Assembly (NCBI RefSeq): GCF_004771275.1 | Contig: NZ_RQEV01000012.1 | Location: forward strand, 186,001-250,000 | Length of the DNA stretch: 64,000 bases | Direction: 5' to 3' | DNA from: Leptospira fluminis | GTDB taxonomy: Bacteria; Spirochaetota; Leptospiria; Leptospirales; Leptospiraceae | Part shown: positions 8,390 through 17,499 of the stretch, piece by piece | Position numbering within the stretch: the stretch's first letter is position 1 | Layout: each line of letters begins with the position of its first letter | The notes under the pieces: generated by a model | The model's input: the letters and a program-made list of their open reading frames with translations, nothing else | Told to the model about the DNA's origin: nothing | The model's database searches: none | Translations under genes and position numbers: made by a program

Positions 8390-10159
8390 ATGTTTGAAAT
8401 CCAAAGGATCGTCGGTCCCGTATTGAAAGGTTCCGAACGATTGTTCTTAGAATCTAGCGGCAAGTCTCCGAAACAGGAAAATCGGAACGGCCGAACCGTT
8501 TTCGATCTGGAAGAAGGAACGAAAGTCTCCTTTGGCGCTTACTTTAACGCCTTGTTTCCCAAGTATGCGGAGGAGACTTACGGTGTCGGTACCTACCGTT
8601 TCGAATGCGAAGCGATAGGAAACGGTTTTCTTTCTCTGGAGGCTTCCGAAGCAAGAGGCGAGAAATCGAATCTGTACCGCCAGGAACTCCGGCAGGGAAA
8701 AAATCCGATCTCCTTCGAATTCAAAGTGAAGAAAGGGGGATCGGGGTTCATCTATCCGGTTCTGGAGGCCAAAAGAGGAGGATTGAAATTCTCTTCCGGA
8801 AGGTTTTTAACGTTAAACAATAAGGAAAGAAACGGACGATTGGCCGTTTGTATCTGCACTTTTAAGAGAGAAGAGTATCTGATCGGCAGCCTCAAAGCTT
8901 GGGCGCAAGATTCGGAAATCGTCAAAAGGGCGATTTTCTACATTTCCGATAACGGACAAACGCTAAAACCAAGCGATCTTCCTCCCGGTTGCGAAGTTCG
9001 TCTGTTTCCTAATCCGAATCTCGGAGGTTCCGGAGGCTTTGCAAGAGCGTTTATAGAAGCGAAGGACGAAGGAAAGTGCGATTATTATCTTTTTTGCGAC
9101 GATGATGCGATCGTTCATCCGGAATCCATTTATCGGACTTTGGCTTTCTTCGATTCCAAAAAAGATCCCGATGCTTATCTTTTATCCGGAGCTATGCTGG
9201 ATTTCAGAAGACCGCTGGAAGCCGTGGAAATGGGAGCCAAATTCCTGATCGAAGATTCGAGGGTGAATTCCTTTTATGCGGGGGCGAATTTGTCCCGGCC
9301 CGACGATTTGGATTCGTTTTCGAAAGGGGAGCCGGGTAAAAGTGCGAATTATTCCGCCTTCTTTTTTACCGGTTTTGCGGAACGAAAAGGAACGGATTCC
9401 GATCTTTATCCGCCTTATTTTTTAAGAGGAGACGATATCACGTTCGGCTTGAGTCGGAGTAGGAACGGAGTCGAAGTGCTGACGTATCCCGGCCTAGCCG
9501 TATGGCACGAACCTTTCTACTCCAAAACCAACTCTTGGGTAGAATATTATAATTATCGAAATTACGGAATTGTACACTTTCTCTTTCACGAAGGAGGTCC
9601 TTGGAGGCTCGCTTGGGTCTATTTCGTACGCTTTTATATCTTTTTATATACGTTTCAATACGAGAATCTGAGAGCCGCCCTCGAGGGAATCCGACAGATT
9701 TTAGCCGGGCCCCAAGAATTCGTGAAGCTGGATTTGCAACAAAAACATTCCGAACTGATGGGACGGTACGCTCCGGAATCGGTTTGGCAAGGTTCGAAAC
9801 CGCATACCTCCGCGATTTCGAAGATTTTAGGAATTCTGTTTCTTCCCGTTTCCATTCTTAGTTTAAATACGATTTCGCTTCCTTATTTTCGACGTCCGAT
9901 CGATAGATCGGCGGGGGTGCTTTCGATTCTTCGGAACGGGGCGGGCGCTTCGGTCACTTTAGATTACGACGAACGCAGAGATCCCGTGTATATTCGGAAA
10001 AAGGACCTCTTTCGGTCTTTTCGCCTTGCCTTGTCCGCGCTCTTAACCATCGTTGAAGTATTGGTCCGTCATCGTAGACTTTCCGAGTCGTGGAAACGCG
10101 AAGCACGGCATTTCAGTTCAGAAACTTTTTGGAGAAGCAAACTTGCACCATACAGGTGA
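8390..10159 (+). CDS. GlfT2-like galactofuranosyltransferase
   Basis: A 589-residue enzyme with the layout of mycobacterial GlfT2. It has an N-terminal beta-rich domain (about residues 1-145), a GT-A domain that starts at CICTFKRE, and a helical C-terminal region. The metal-binding triad is D237-D238-D239 in the CDDDA motif. The second acidic pair is D348-D349 in RGDDITF, and the catalytic-site histidine is H373 in VWHEP, followed by a YYNYRNYG motif. All three sites are characteristic of the galactofuranosyltransferase group. The next gene encodes UDP-galactopyranose mutase, which makes the UDP-Galf donor, so the assignment is supported by context. It probably adds galactofuranose to the lipid-linked glycan on the cytoplasmic side. 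Confidence 0.85.
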   Translation: MFEIQRIVGPVLKGSERLFLESSGKSPKQENRNGRTVFDLEEGTKVSFGAYFNALFPKYAEETYGVGTYRFECEAIGNGFLSLEASEARGEKSNLYRQELRQGKNPISFEFKVKKGGSGFIYPVLEAKRGGLKFSSGRFLTLNNKERNGRLAVCICTFKREEYLIGSLKAWAQDSEIVKRAIFYISDNGQTLKPSDLPPGCEVRLFPNPNLGGSGGFARAFIEAKDEGKCDYYLFCDDDAIVHPESIYRTLAFFDSKKDPDAYLLSGAMLDFRRPLEAVEMGAKFLIEDSRVNSFYAGANLSRPDDLDSFSKGEPGKSANYSAFFFTGFAERKGTDSDLYPPYFLRGDDITFGLSRSRNGVEVLTYPGLAVWHEPFYSKTNSWVEYYNYRNYGIVHFLFHEGGPWRLAWVYFVRFYIFLYTFQYENLRAALEGIRQILAGPQEFVKLDLQQKHSELMGRYAPESVWQGSKPHTSAISKILGILFLPVSILSLNTISLPYFRRPIDRSAGVLSILRNGAGASVTLDYDERRDPVYIRKKDLFRSFRLALSALLTIVEVLVRHRRLSESWKREARHFSSETFWRSKLAPYR

Positions 10160-11291
10160 AAAAGCACCGCGTAAAATCCTGATCGTAGGCGCCGGTTTTT
10201 CCGGAGCCGTAGTGGCTCACGAACTTTCTACCTCGATTTCTCCCGCTCCCGAAATTCTCGTTTTAGATCAGAGATCTCATATCGCGGGAAATTGTCATAC
10301 GCTTCGGGATTCCTCCACCGGAGTGATGGTCCACGAATACGGTCCGCATATTTTTCACACGGACGATCTAGAGACTTGGAAGTATGTGAACTCTTTCGTA
10401 CCTTTCCGTCCTTTCGTAAATCGGGTCAAAGGAGTCCATAATGGTGCCGTCTATTCTCTCCCCGTGAATCTCCATACCATCAATCAACTTTTTGGAAAGC
10501 AATTGGGACCGGCGGAGGCTCGGGAATTCATCTCTTCCCAGGCGGATAAGAAGATCGGGGAGCCGGCTAATTTCGAAGAACAAGCTTTGAAGTTTCTAGG
10601 GGATCGAATCTATAGGGCCTTCTTTTACGGATACACCCGTAAACAATGGGGATGCGAACCGAAGGAATTACCGGCCTCGATTCTAAAACGCTTGCCGGTT
10701 CGTTTCAACTACGACGACAACTATTATTCCGATCCGTACCAAGGAATTCCGGAGTCAGGCTATTCCGAAATCGTGAGAAAGATGCTGGATCATCCCAATA
10801 TCCGTATCGAGTTGAATCGAAAATTCGTACCGGAAAAGGACCAGAACGGTTTCGATCATGTGTTTTTTACGGGACCCATAGACGAATACTTCGGATTTAA
10901 ACACGGAAGGCTCGGTTATCGGACTGTGACTTTCGAAAGACACGAAGGGATCGGCGATTTTCAAGGGAACGCGGTGTTGAACTACTGTGATCCGGACGTT
11001 CCCTGGACTCGAATCCACGAACACAAACATTTTGCTCCGTGGGAAAACCATGAAAAAACCGTATGGTTCAAAGAGTTCAGCAAGGAGACTTCCGAGAAGG
11101 ACATCCCGTATTATCCGAAACGATTAACCGAAGACCTGGATATCTTTGCCAAATACGAAAAGGATGCGTCGCAATTGTCCAAGGTCACCTTTCTGGGAAG
11201 ATTGGCGACGTACAGATATATGGATATGCACCACGTGATCAAAGAGGCAAGGGAAACGGCGCGGAAGTTTTTGGCTTTGGTCCGCGCATAG
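10143..11291 (+). CDS. glf: UDP-galactopyranose mutase
   Basis: This FAD-dependent enzyme interconverts UDP-galactopyranose and UDP-galactofuranose, the donor for galactofuranosyltransferases. The sequence has the N-terminal GAGFSGAVVA dinucleotide-binding loop, EYGPHIFHT, NLHTINQLF, the YTRKQWG active-site region, the RFNYDDNYY substrate loop and the YRYMDMH C-terminal FAD contact, all typical of bacterial Glf. I choose the TTG at 10143 because a GGAG sits eight bases upstream and it gives 382 residues, the family norm. The in-frame ATG at 10053 would overlap the previous gene by 107 bases and add 30 unrelated residues. The gene overlaps the GlfT2-like gene by 17 bases. Confidence 0.93.
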   Translation: MHHTGEKAPRKILIVGAGFSGAVVAHELSTSISPAPEILVLDQRSHIAGNCHTLRDSSTGVMVHEYGPHIFHTDDLETWKYVNSFVPFRPFVNRVKGVHNGAVYSLPVNLHTINQLFGKQLGPAEAREFISSQADKKIGEPANFEEQALKFLGDRIYRAFFYGYTRKQWGCEPKELPASILKRLPVRFNYDDNYYSDPYQGIPESGYSEIVRKMLDHPNIRIELNRKFVPEKDQNGFDHVFFTGPIDEYFGFKHGRLGYRTVTFERHEGIGDFQGNAVLNYCDPDVPWTRIHEHKHFAPWENHEKTVWFKEFSKETSEKDIPYYPKRLTEDLDIFAKYEKDASQLSKVTFLGRLATYRYMDMHHVIKEARETARKFLALVRA

Positions 11292-11324
11292 CCAAGCTCC
11301 GGATTTCGTTTAGCAAAGTATTTT

Positions 11325-12842
11325 CTAACTTAGGCTCAGGTATTTTCGCCAAAACTCCACGCTCGGGAATTCTAGGGAATTCCTTCGGATCTCGGTACAG
11401 ATGCGGGGAAATTCTTTCCAGATCCGGAGCGTCAGAAACGTACAGTCCCAGGCCAATCTTCCCAAATCGGTTCCGTCGGCTTTCAATTCCAAAACGGATT
11501 TTTGAAGGGATTCCGCTTCTTCGCCCGAAGTAGGTAGGCTTCCGCTATGGATGTCCTCAAGCGCTTTTCGGGTGTACTTTAACGCCAACTCGTTGCGCCA
11601 AAGTAGGTTTTTGAACAGTCGTAAGAGAGAGAAAAGAAGAAAGTCCGATCGACCGTATCCTCTTACTCTCAGTACGCTGAGAACGAAATAATTTCTAATC
11701 TGATAATAGTAATTCCATTTCCTGACCCTTTTCGGGAAGGCCTCGTGCCAGGCTCCGACTCCGTTTAGGGAAATCAATTTCGAGCCGTTCCGAAGGGAAT
11801 ATTCCACGTCGTCCCCTTTTAGAAAGAAAGGAAGGGGAAGTCCCAGTTCCCGTACTACTTTCGTCGGAATGCAGCAAAACCACCATCCGGCGTACGATCC
11901 CTCCGCCGCTTCCGAATCCCGCCAAAAAAGACATTCCGTTTTTCTTAAGTCCAAACCGCTTCCGTTTAATCTTGTGGAAATCCCGTTCCATACGGCATTT
12001 CGTTCGTATTGCAGATGGGGAATGGCCAAATCGATCAGATTTCCCCCTACGAAATGCTTTTCGAATTCCCCGCGGAGAAAGGAAAGGAAGGAATGCAGAA
12101 TTTCGAGAGAAGTGATCGAAAACCGGATATCGTCGTCGAGAAGAAGGATATGGGTAAACCGGGAGTCTTTCAGGGATTCTAGGATGCCCCGGGCGAATCC
12201 TCCGGATCCTCCCAGGTTTTTATTGGGAAACACTTCCAGGAAGTTTTTTATATTCCGATTTTCCAATGTATTTCCGTTATCAACAACTGATATGCGAAGA
12301 TGATCCCGCAAGGGAGATCCGTCGTCCTCTAAAATTCCCTTTCTTAAGTTGCGAATATTCTTATCGATGAAATCTTCCCTCCGGAACGTGCAGAAGACGA
12401 CGGAAAGACGGATATCCGTATTTCCGTCCCGGGAAGAATAAGCCCCTCCGTGGATTGTGCATCCTTCCTCCAGCGATTCCAATTCCGGATATAGAAGTTC
12501 GTAGTCCAGATCTTCCAATCTCATCTCGGCGAGGAATCGGTCCTTCACTTCCTCCTCCGCCACTACTTTCCAGTGGATGTCCGACCCTTTTCGATTTCCT
12601 CCCAGGATGCGGACACGAAACCTTCCTTTTCCGTTTATTTCCAGATTCAAAAAGGATAGCCGTGTGTATTTTCGCCAGGAATTCGGCGAAAAGGAATTGA
12701 AATAGGTATCAAAACAGATTTTTTCGCCGGGAGAAAGCGTAAGCTTTCCGTTTTTAAGGGTAGATCTGAACTTTCCTTTTACGTAAAGTTCCGCGTCTTT
12801 GCTTTCGTCTTCCGGCCAGAATCTGATCTTGTACAGCAACAT
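11325..12842 (-). CDS. Second GlfT2-like galactofuranosyltransferase
   Basis: A 505-residue homologue of the enzyme at 8390-10159, on the opposite strand. The order is the same: beta-rich N-terminal domain, FCTFRRED start of the GT-A domain, D236-D237-D238 in LLLDDDIRF, D344-D345 in KGDDVEYS, H366 in AWHEAF, then the YYYQIRNYF motif. The shared LGGSGGFARG segment is near-identical in both. Otherwise the two differ widely, so this is an old paralogue and probably has a different acceptor or linkage. The stop lies 33 bp from the end of glf. It is the downstream gene of a two-gene minus-strand unit with the GT2 gene at 12857-13627. Confidence 0.83.
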   Translation of the reverse strand: MLLYKIRFWPEDESKDAELYVKGKFRSTLKNGKLTLSPGEKICFDTYFNSFSPNSWRKYTRLSFLNLEINGKGRFRVRILGGNRKGSDIHWKVVAEEEVKDRFLAEMRLEDLDYELLYPELESLEEGCTIHGGAYSSRDGNTDIRLSVVFCTFRREDFIDKNIRNLRKGILEDDGSPLRDHLRISVVDNGNTLENRNIKNFLEVFPNKNLGGSGGFARGILESLKDSRFTHILLLDDDIRFSITSLEILHSFLSFLRGEFEKHFVGGNLIDLAIPHLQYERNAVWNGISTRLNGSGLDLRKTECLFWRDSEAAEGSYAGWWFCCIPTKVVRELGLPLPFFLKGDDVEYSLRNGSKLISLNGVGAWHEAFPKRVRKWNYYYQIRNYFVLSVLRVRGYGRSDFLLFSLLRLFKNLLWRNELALKYTRKALEDIHSGSLPTSGEEAESLQKSVLELKADGTDLGRLAWDCTFLTLRIWKEFPRICTEIRRNSLEFPSVEFWRKYLSLS

Positions 12843-12856
12843 GAAGGATAAAAGAA

Positions 12857-13627
12857 TTATATTTTATTGAAATAATATTTCTTAACCGCGACGAATCCCC
12901 AAATCCCCGTATAAAAAGCGGCGGCGAGCCAGCCCAAATTTTCCCTGTTCTTTAACATGCGGAAATGAGGGAGAATTACGTTTTTCTTATTCGAAGTCAG
13001 GGCTCCTTTTCTGACCCTATAACTGGCGAGAATCTCCGGATTGCCTACGCCGTACGGAATCTTTTTTAGAATATCCAGCCAGAGCGCATAATCGTCCCTT
13101 AAGCTTTTTAAGCCGGTATCGAAGTACATTTTTCCCAGCGCTTCGGCATCGTACATGGCGGTCAATAGTCCTACGCGGTTATACAGCAGATTATGCCAGT
13201 ACGTGATTTTTTTCCGTTTCGCCATATAAGGTTTCAGCACTTCTTTGCCTTCCTCGTCGACGATACGATAAGAGCAAAAGGAAAATGCGGCTTTTTCTTC
13301 CCGCATCAAACGGACCTGTTCCTCTAAAAAGTGGGGATCCCAAAGGTCGTCGGAATCCAAAAACGCCACGTATCTTCCTTTGGCGATTTCGATCCCTCGA
13401 TTTCTGCTATCCGCGGATCCCGAATTTTTTTCCTTGAGAAAGGCCTTGATTCTAGGTTCCTTCTTTTGATAAGAAAGCATGATGGAACGGCTCGAATCTT
13501 TGGATAGATCGTCCACCATGATCAATTCCCAGAAGCCGTAAGTCTGCTTTAAGACGCTTTCGATGCTCGCCTCTATGAATTTTTCCGCATTATAGACCGG
13601 CATGATAATGGATACTAATTCTGACAT
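12857..13627 (-). CDS. GT2-family glycosyltransferase
   Basis: A glycosyltransferase of about 256 residues with a GT-A fold. It begins SIIMPVYNAEKFI and continues with ESVLKQTY, VDDLSKDSS and AFLDSDDLWDP, where the D-S-D-D motif binds the metal and nucleotide sugar. The C-terminus ends in a short hydrophobic and basic tail that may associate with the membrane. I use the ATG at 13627; the frame remains open to 13717, but the extra 30 residues have no family resemblance. The gene is 14 bp before the second GlfT2-like gene and probably shares its transcript. The sugar is unknown; the family is often a galactosyl or rhamnosyl transferase in O-antigen loci. Confidence 0.85.
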   Translation of the reverse strand: MSELVSIIMPVYNAEKFIEASIESVLKQTYGFWELIMVDDLSKDSSRSIMLSYQKKEPRIKAFLKEKNSGSADSRNRGIEIAKGRYVAFLDSDDLWDPHFLEEQVRLMREEKAAFSFCSYRIVDEEGKEVLKPYMAKRKKITYWHNLLYNRVGLLTAMYDAEALGKMYFDTGLKSLRDDYALWLDILKKIPYGVGNPEILASYRVRKGALTSNKKNVILPHFRMLKNRENLGWLAAAFYTGIWGFVAVKKYYFNKI

Positions 13628-13729
13628 ACGCTCGAAGGACCTAGTGCCATTGTTTAAGGGAAAGCCGTCCGGACCACAATTTTTTCCGGACCGGCAAGGC
13701 GCGAATCCTCGGATCACAGTCGTACTAGA

Positions 13730-13760
13730 TTGACAGAATTCCTACCTTCGGGTGGAATTC
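13730..13760 (+). promoter_or_regulatory. Promoter with embedded UUCG hairpin/operator before the anion transporter
   Basis: TTGACA at 13730-13735 is followed after 17 bases by TGGAAT at 13753-13758, a plausible sigma-70 type promoter 25 bases before the start codon at 13784. The spacer and -10 lie inside an inverted repeat: GAATTCC at 13736-13742 and GGAATTC at 13754-13760, with inner arms ACC and GGT closing a TTCG loop. The palindrome could be an operator or an RNA hairpin. Both the promoter and its regulation are inferred from the sequence only. Confidence 0.5.
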
Positions 13761-13783
13761 CGTAACGTCTTTCCTACTCTGCC

Positions 13784-15205
13784 ATGCCGAATTTTACGAT
13801 AGAAAAATCCGTCAAACTTCTTGTTTCCCTAATACTTTCCTCCTTACCGGTATTTGCCGCCGCTCAAGGCTGGTTGCCTTTCCCCGTCGGCGGAATGTTT
13901 TTCGTCTTTCTATTAGCGGCCTGCTTCTGGATCTTCGAAGTCATTCCCGGCCACGCCACTTCCCTGCTGGTAATCCTGTCGGAAATTCTTCTTTTTTCCA
14001 ATCCTGGAAAATGGGAGATTCTGCAGACGTTCTCTCGTCCCGGACAAAAATCTCCGCCACCGAGCGTTTTTCTGGCCTCGATCGCGGACTCTGCCGTGAT
14101 CCTTTTTCTCGGGAGTTTTGCACTCGCAAAGGCCTGCGTTAAAGTCGGAGTGGACAGATGGTTGGCAAACCGGGTCCTACCTCGCTTCGGAGACTCCCCG
14201 AAATACGTCTTGATGGGATTGATGTTGGTTACGGCAGGAATTTCCCTCTGGATGAGCAATACGGCCACTACGTCATTGATGATTGCATTAGTTTTTCCTT
14301 TATTACAAATTCTTCCTAAAGAAGAGAATTTCAGAAAAGCGATCCTGATCGGAATCCCTTTTGCCGCGAATTTGGGCGGGATAGGAACTCCGATCGGTTC
14401 TCCTCCGAACATAATCGCATTTGCGAGCTTAAAAAACCAAGGCTACGGAGCCGAAATTTCCTTCGGAACCTGGATGTTAGTCGCGATTCCTTTGCTCTTA
14501 CTGCTTCTTTTTTTCGCCTGGTTCTGGATCGTGCGAGCTTTTCCCGCGAGTTCCGGCCTAAGGCTGACTCTCCAGTTCGGTGAGACGGAGCGATCCGATT
14601 CCAAACGGAATCTGCGTTTCGTTTTAGGTACGTTTTTTTTGACCGTAGTATTATGGTTTAGCGAATCCTTTCACGGCATTCCTGCGGGAGTGGTCGCGAT
14701 CCTGCCTCTTCTGGTATTTACCGCTGCGGGGATCCTGGACTCCGGAGATATCCGCTCTTTGGAATGGGACGTTCTGATTTTGGTCGCGGGAGGAATCGCG
14801 TTAGGCACAGGAATCGAAAAGAGCGGCGCGGGAGAATGGTTCGGAACTTTGATCGGATCCCAAGCCGGTCCCAACGAGAGCTTTTGGGTTTTGGGAATTT
14901 TCTTTTCAGTCGGACTATTTCTGTCCACATTCCTTTCCAATACTGCGACCGCGAATCTTCTGGTGCCTCTCGCTTTACCCGTGGCGGCTTTGCTTTTACC
15001 GGGGAACGAGGCCTACGCGATCCAACTGGTATTAGGAAGCGCGTTAGGCGCGTCTCTCGCTATGTCGTTACCGGTTTCCACTCCTCCGAACGCGGTGGCC
15101 TATGCCGTGGGGGGATTCGAGATCAAAGACATGGCAAAAATCGGAATCCGCATCGGGGTGCTAGGTTTAGTTTCGGTCCTGATCGGATTTTTTCTCTTCG
15201 GATAA
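13784..15205 (+). CDS. DASS/SLC13-family sodium-coupled anion transporter
   Basis: A 473-residue inner-membrane transporter of the divalent anion:sodium symporter family, which takes up dicarboxylates, sulfate or phosphate. Two inverted halves are clear. The first has the SNTATT motif at residue 157 and GGIGTPIGSPPN; the second has SNTATAN at residue 385 and PVSTPPNAVAYAVGG. These Ser-Asn-Thr signatures form the two sodium sites and the substrate site. About eleven or twelve membrane helices are visible. It has its own likely promoter and is followed six bases later by the SDR gene. Substrate cannot be decided here. It is an outlier in function among the polysaccharide genes. Confidence 0.88.
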   Translation: MPNFTIEKSVKLLVSLILSSLPVFAAAQGWLPFPVGGMFFVFLLAACFWIFEVIPGHATSLLVILSEILLFSNPGKWEILQTFSRPGQKSPPPSVFLASIADSAVILFLGSFALAKACVKVGVDRWLANRVLPRFGDSPKYVLMGLMLVTAGISLWMSNTATTSLMIALVFPLLQILPKEENFRKAILIGIPFAANLGGIGTPIGSPPNIIAFASLKNQGYGAEISFGTWMLVAIPLLLLLLFFAWFWIVRAFPASSGLRLTLQFGETERSDSKRNLRFVLGTFFLTVVLWFSESFHGIPAGVVAILPLLVFTAAGILDSGDIRSLEWDVLILVAGGIALGTGIEKSGAGEWFGTLIGSQAGPNESFWVLGIFFSVGLFLSTFLSNTATANLLVPLALPVAALLLPGNEAYAIQLVLGSALGASLAMSLPVSTPPNAVAYAVGGFEIKDMAKIGIRIGVLGLVSVLIGFFLFG

Positions 15206-15211
15206 CAAAGA

Positions 15212-16135
15212 ATGAAAATCGTAGTCACGGGAACGACCGGATTCGTGGGTAAATGCCTCCTTCCGAAATTAAAAGACGCGGGGTTCGAAGTTCTTCCGAT
15301 TTCCTCCAAACGTTTGTCCGAGGGAGATCTTTCCGAATTAAACCTCGCGACTTCCCGATCGTCGGAAAAGATTTATGCCATCGTTCACTTGGGCGGTAGG
15401 GCGCATGTGATCCATGAAAAGGACTCGGATCCTGCCGCAGCGTTCCGAAGGGCCAACGTGGACACCACGAAAATCCTAACCGAGGCTGCGATCCGAAATG
15501 AGATCCCTCGCTTCTTGTATGTAAGCTCCATCAAAGCTTTGGGGGAAAGTTCCAACGAAAAACCTCTTACGGCGGAAGATTTGCCCAAGCCGAAAGACGA
15601 TTACGGCAGAACCAAATGGGAGGCGGAAGAGTTCCTCAAGGAAACCTCCCGTTCTACCTCCCTGAAATTCACCATACTCCGTCCCCCGCTGATCGTGGGG
15701 AAAGGAGCCAAGGGAAATCTGGATCGATTGGTGTCCTTGGTAAAAACGGGTATTCCGCTCCCGTTTTCGGGGATCCGAAACCGAAGGAGCATGGTGGGGG
15801 TCCGGAATTTCTGCGACGCCATCGTATTCACTTTAAAGAATCCTAAAACGGAAAACGGTCTTTTTTTAGTAAGCGATTCCTCCCTTTCCACTCCGGAATT
15901 GTTCCGCTTTTTTTCGGAGTCGCTAGGAATCCGAAGCCGACTCTTCTATTTTCCCCCTAGTTGGATGGTTTTTGCGGGAAAGCTTTTCGGCTTCCGGGGA
16001 ATCGTGGACCGATTGTTCGGTTCCTTGGTATTGGACGCTAGCCCTTTGCTCTCCTTGGGTTGGAATCCGACGATTCCGATTTCGGAGGAAATCCGGGCTC
16101 TCTGTTCGGAACCTCCGCAAGAAAAAATTTCTTGA
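15212..16135 (+). CDS. NAD-dependent epimerase/dehydratase (extended SDR)
   Basis: A 307-residue extended short-chain dehydrogenase/reductase that would act on a nucleotide sugar. The NAD-binding loop is GTTGFVG at the N-terminus, the HLGGRAH segment follows, and the catalytic Tyr and Lys are in YGRTKWE near residue 131, with the Ser in VSSIKA upstream. The C-terminal half binds the nucleotide sugar in this family. It resembles UDP-glucose 4-epimerase-like enzymes of O-antigen loci such as WbpV/WbpP relatives. If it is a 4-epimerase it could supply UDP-galactose to Glf, but the exact reaction is not visible. It starts six bases after the transporter gene. Confidence 0.82.
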   Translation: MKIVVTGTTGFVGKCLLPKLKDAGFEVLPISSKRLSEGDLSELNLATSRSSEKIYAIVHLGGRAHVIHEKDSDPAAAFRRANVDTTKILTEAAIRNEIPRFLYVSSIKALGESSNEKPLTAEDLPKPKDDYGRTKWEAEEFLKETSRSTSLKFTILRPPLIVGKGAKGNLDRLVSLVKTGIPLPFSGIRNRRSMVGVRNFCDAIVFTLKNPKTENGLFLVSDSSLSTPELFRFFSESLGIRSRLFYFPPSWMVFAGKLFGFRGIVDRLFGSLVLDASPLLSLGWNPTIPISEEIRALCSEPPQEKIS

Positions 16136-16215
16136 TTTCCCGCCGGAAAATCCTGGAGAGAGGAAAGTCAAAACTGATTTCCAAATTCGGAGAAAGACCT
16201 ATTTTGGTTCAGGCG

Positions 16216-17499
16216 ATGGAGAATTTTTTTCGCAAACCTTTCCTAGGTCGTTCCGGATCGGAGAGTTCTTTTTTTATCATCCTATTCCTGCTCTGGATCT
16301 GTCTGGGATGTTTTCGAGCGGAGCAGGTAAAGACCAATGCGGCTTCTCCCGAACCGACTCCGGCTGGCGGAGGAGGGATCGCGGAACAGTTACGGGAAAG
16401 TTTAGGAAAACTTCTGCAACAGGAAGAGGAAGATCCTGAGCTGCTGAAAGTTCTGGTGGGCGGGGACGTAATGTTCAATTGGGGGATCCGGGATACTATT
16501 CGGGCCAAGGGAGAACTTGCTCCGGTTCGGGGTTTGAAATCCGTGTTCGACGAGGCGGATCTTCGGATGCTGAATCTGGAAACTCCGGTCGTTTCGGAAA
16601 AATCCTGGGACATCGGAAAAGCGTACGTATTTCAGGCGAAGGATACCGACCTGGATTCCTTTTCGTATCTGGGTGTGGATCTCGTTTTTTTAGGGAATAA
16701 CCATGCGATGGACCACGGAGCCGAAGGACTTGCGGAAACGGAAAAGTTCCTGAAAGCTAGAGGAATTTCCTATATAGGTGCCGGCAAAAATTATGCAGAG
16801 GCGCTCGGACCTTGGTCCCTCGAAAAGAAAGGAACCAAGCTGATCGTGTATTCCGCGACGAACGTGGCGGAAGGAAAACAGCAATACGCCGGGGAGAAAC
16901 CGGGAGTGTTGTTTTTTGAGCCGGAGTTTTTGGTTCCGAAGCTAAAGAATACCGTTCCGATTCCGACCAAACCGAAGCGTACGTTCAAAAAAGGAAAAAG
17001 GATTCGGATCCTTCCTCCCAAGATTTCCGTTCCGTCCGCTTCTCAATCGCCCAAACGGGGATTCAAAATCGTTTCCTTGCATTGGGGCGTGGAATACTCT
17101 CCGATTCCTACGAAAGAGCAGAGGGACCAGGCTAGGGCTTTATTAGGAAACGGAATCCAGGTCATTGTCGGCCACCACCCTCACATTCCACAGGGAATCG
17201 AAAGAGTAGGAAACGGGATCGTATTCTATTCGCTCGGGAATCTGATTTTCGGGAGCAGAAACTCCTACTTGAACCACAACCTGATCGCTGTACTGCATAT
17301 CAAAAAAGGGAATTTGCTCCGCGTGGAATTGGTTCCGATCTTCGGAAAATTCCAGACTGAAATCCACCAGGTCCGCATTTTAGAAGGGGAAGAGGCGCGT
17401 TCCTTTTTACGCGAGATTGCGGTTCTATCGGAAGATCTCGGAACGAAGATTAGGATCGACGGGGAACGCGGCTGGATAGACTTGGAGACCGCGAATTGA
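16216..17499 (+). CDS. CapA-family metallophosphoesterase-like protein, probably exported
   Basis: A CapA/PgsA-type protein (about 427 residues from the ATG at 16216). It has a hydrophobic N-terminal segment ending ICLGC, a possible lipobox with an unusual Cys at -3. The fold signatures are intact: VGGDVMFNWG, MLNLETP, FLGNNHAMDHG, LHWGVEY, GHHPHIPQG and FYSLGNLIF. CapA proteins belong to the metallophosphatase superfamily and help handle poly-gamma-glutamate or other surface polymers. A Lys/Pro-rich stretch near residues 250-280 interrupts the domain. The start is uncertain: TTG 16204 has a GGAGA upstream, and TTG 16132 overlaps the previous stop. It overlaps the following gene by four bases. 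Confidence 0.8.
   Translation: MENFFRKPFLGRSGSESSFFIILFLLWICLGCFRAEQVKTNAASPEPTPAGGGGIAEQLRESLGKLLQQEEEDPELLKVLVGGDVMFNWGIRDTIRAKGELAPVRGLKSVFDEADLRMLNLETPVVSEKSWDIGKAYVFQAKDTDLDSFSYLGVDLVFLGNNHAMDHGAEGLAETEKFLKARGISYIGAGKNYAEALGPWSLEKKGTKLIVYSATNVAEGKQQYAGEKPGVLFFEPEFLVPKLKNTVPIPTKPKRTFKKGKRIRILPPKISVPSASQSPKRGFKIVSLHWGVEYSPIPTKEQRDQARALLGNGIQVIVGHHPHIPQGIERVGNGIVFYSLGNLIFGSRNSYLNHNLIAVLHIKKGNLLRVELVPIFGKFQTEIHQVRILEGEEARSFLREIAVLSEDLGTKIRIDGERGWIDLETAN

Noticed and set aside
11063..11533. Frame spanning the end of glf and the end of the second GlfT2-like gene.
   Set aside because: It lies in the wrong frame of glf and antisense to the transferase; composition is Arg/Gly-rich.
8390..12842. 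Recent gene duplication producing the two GlfT2-like genes.
   Set aside because: Outside short motifs the proteins differ in length and sequence, and no long DNA repeat is visible, so the split is old.
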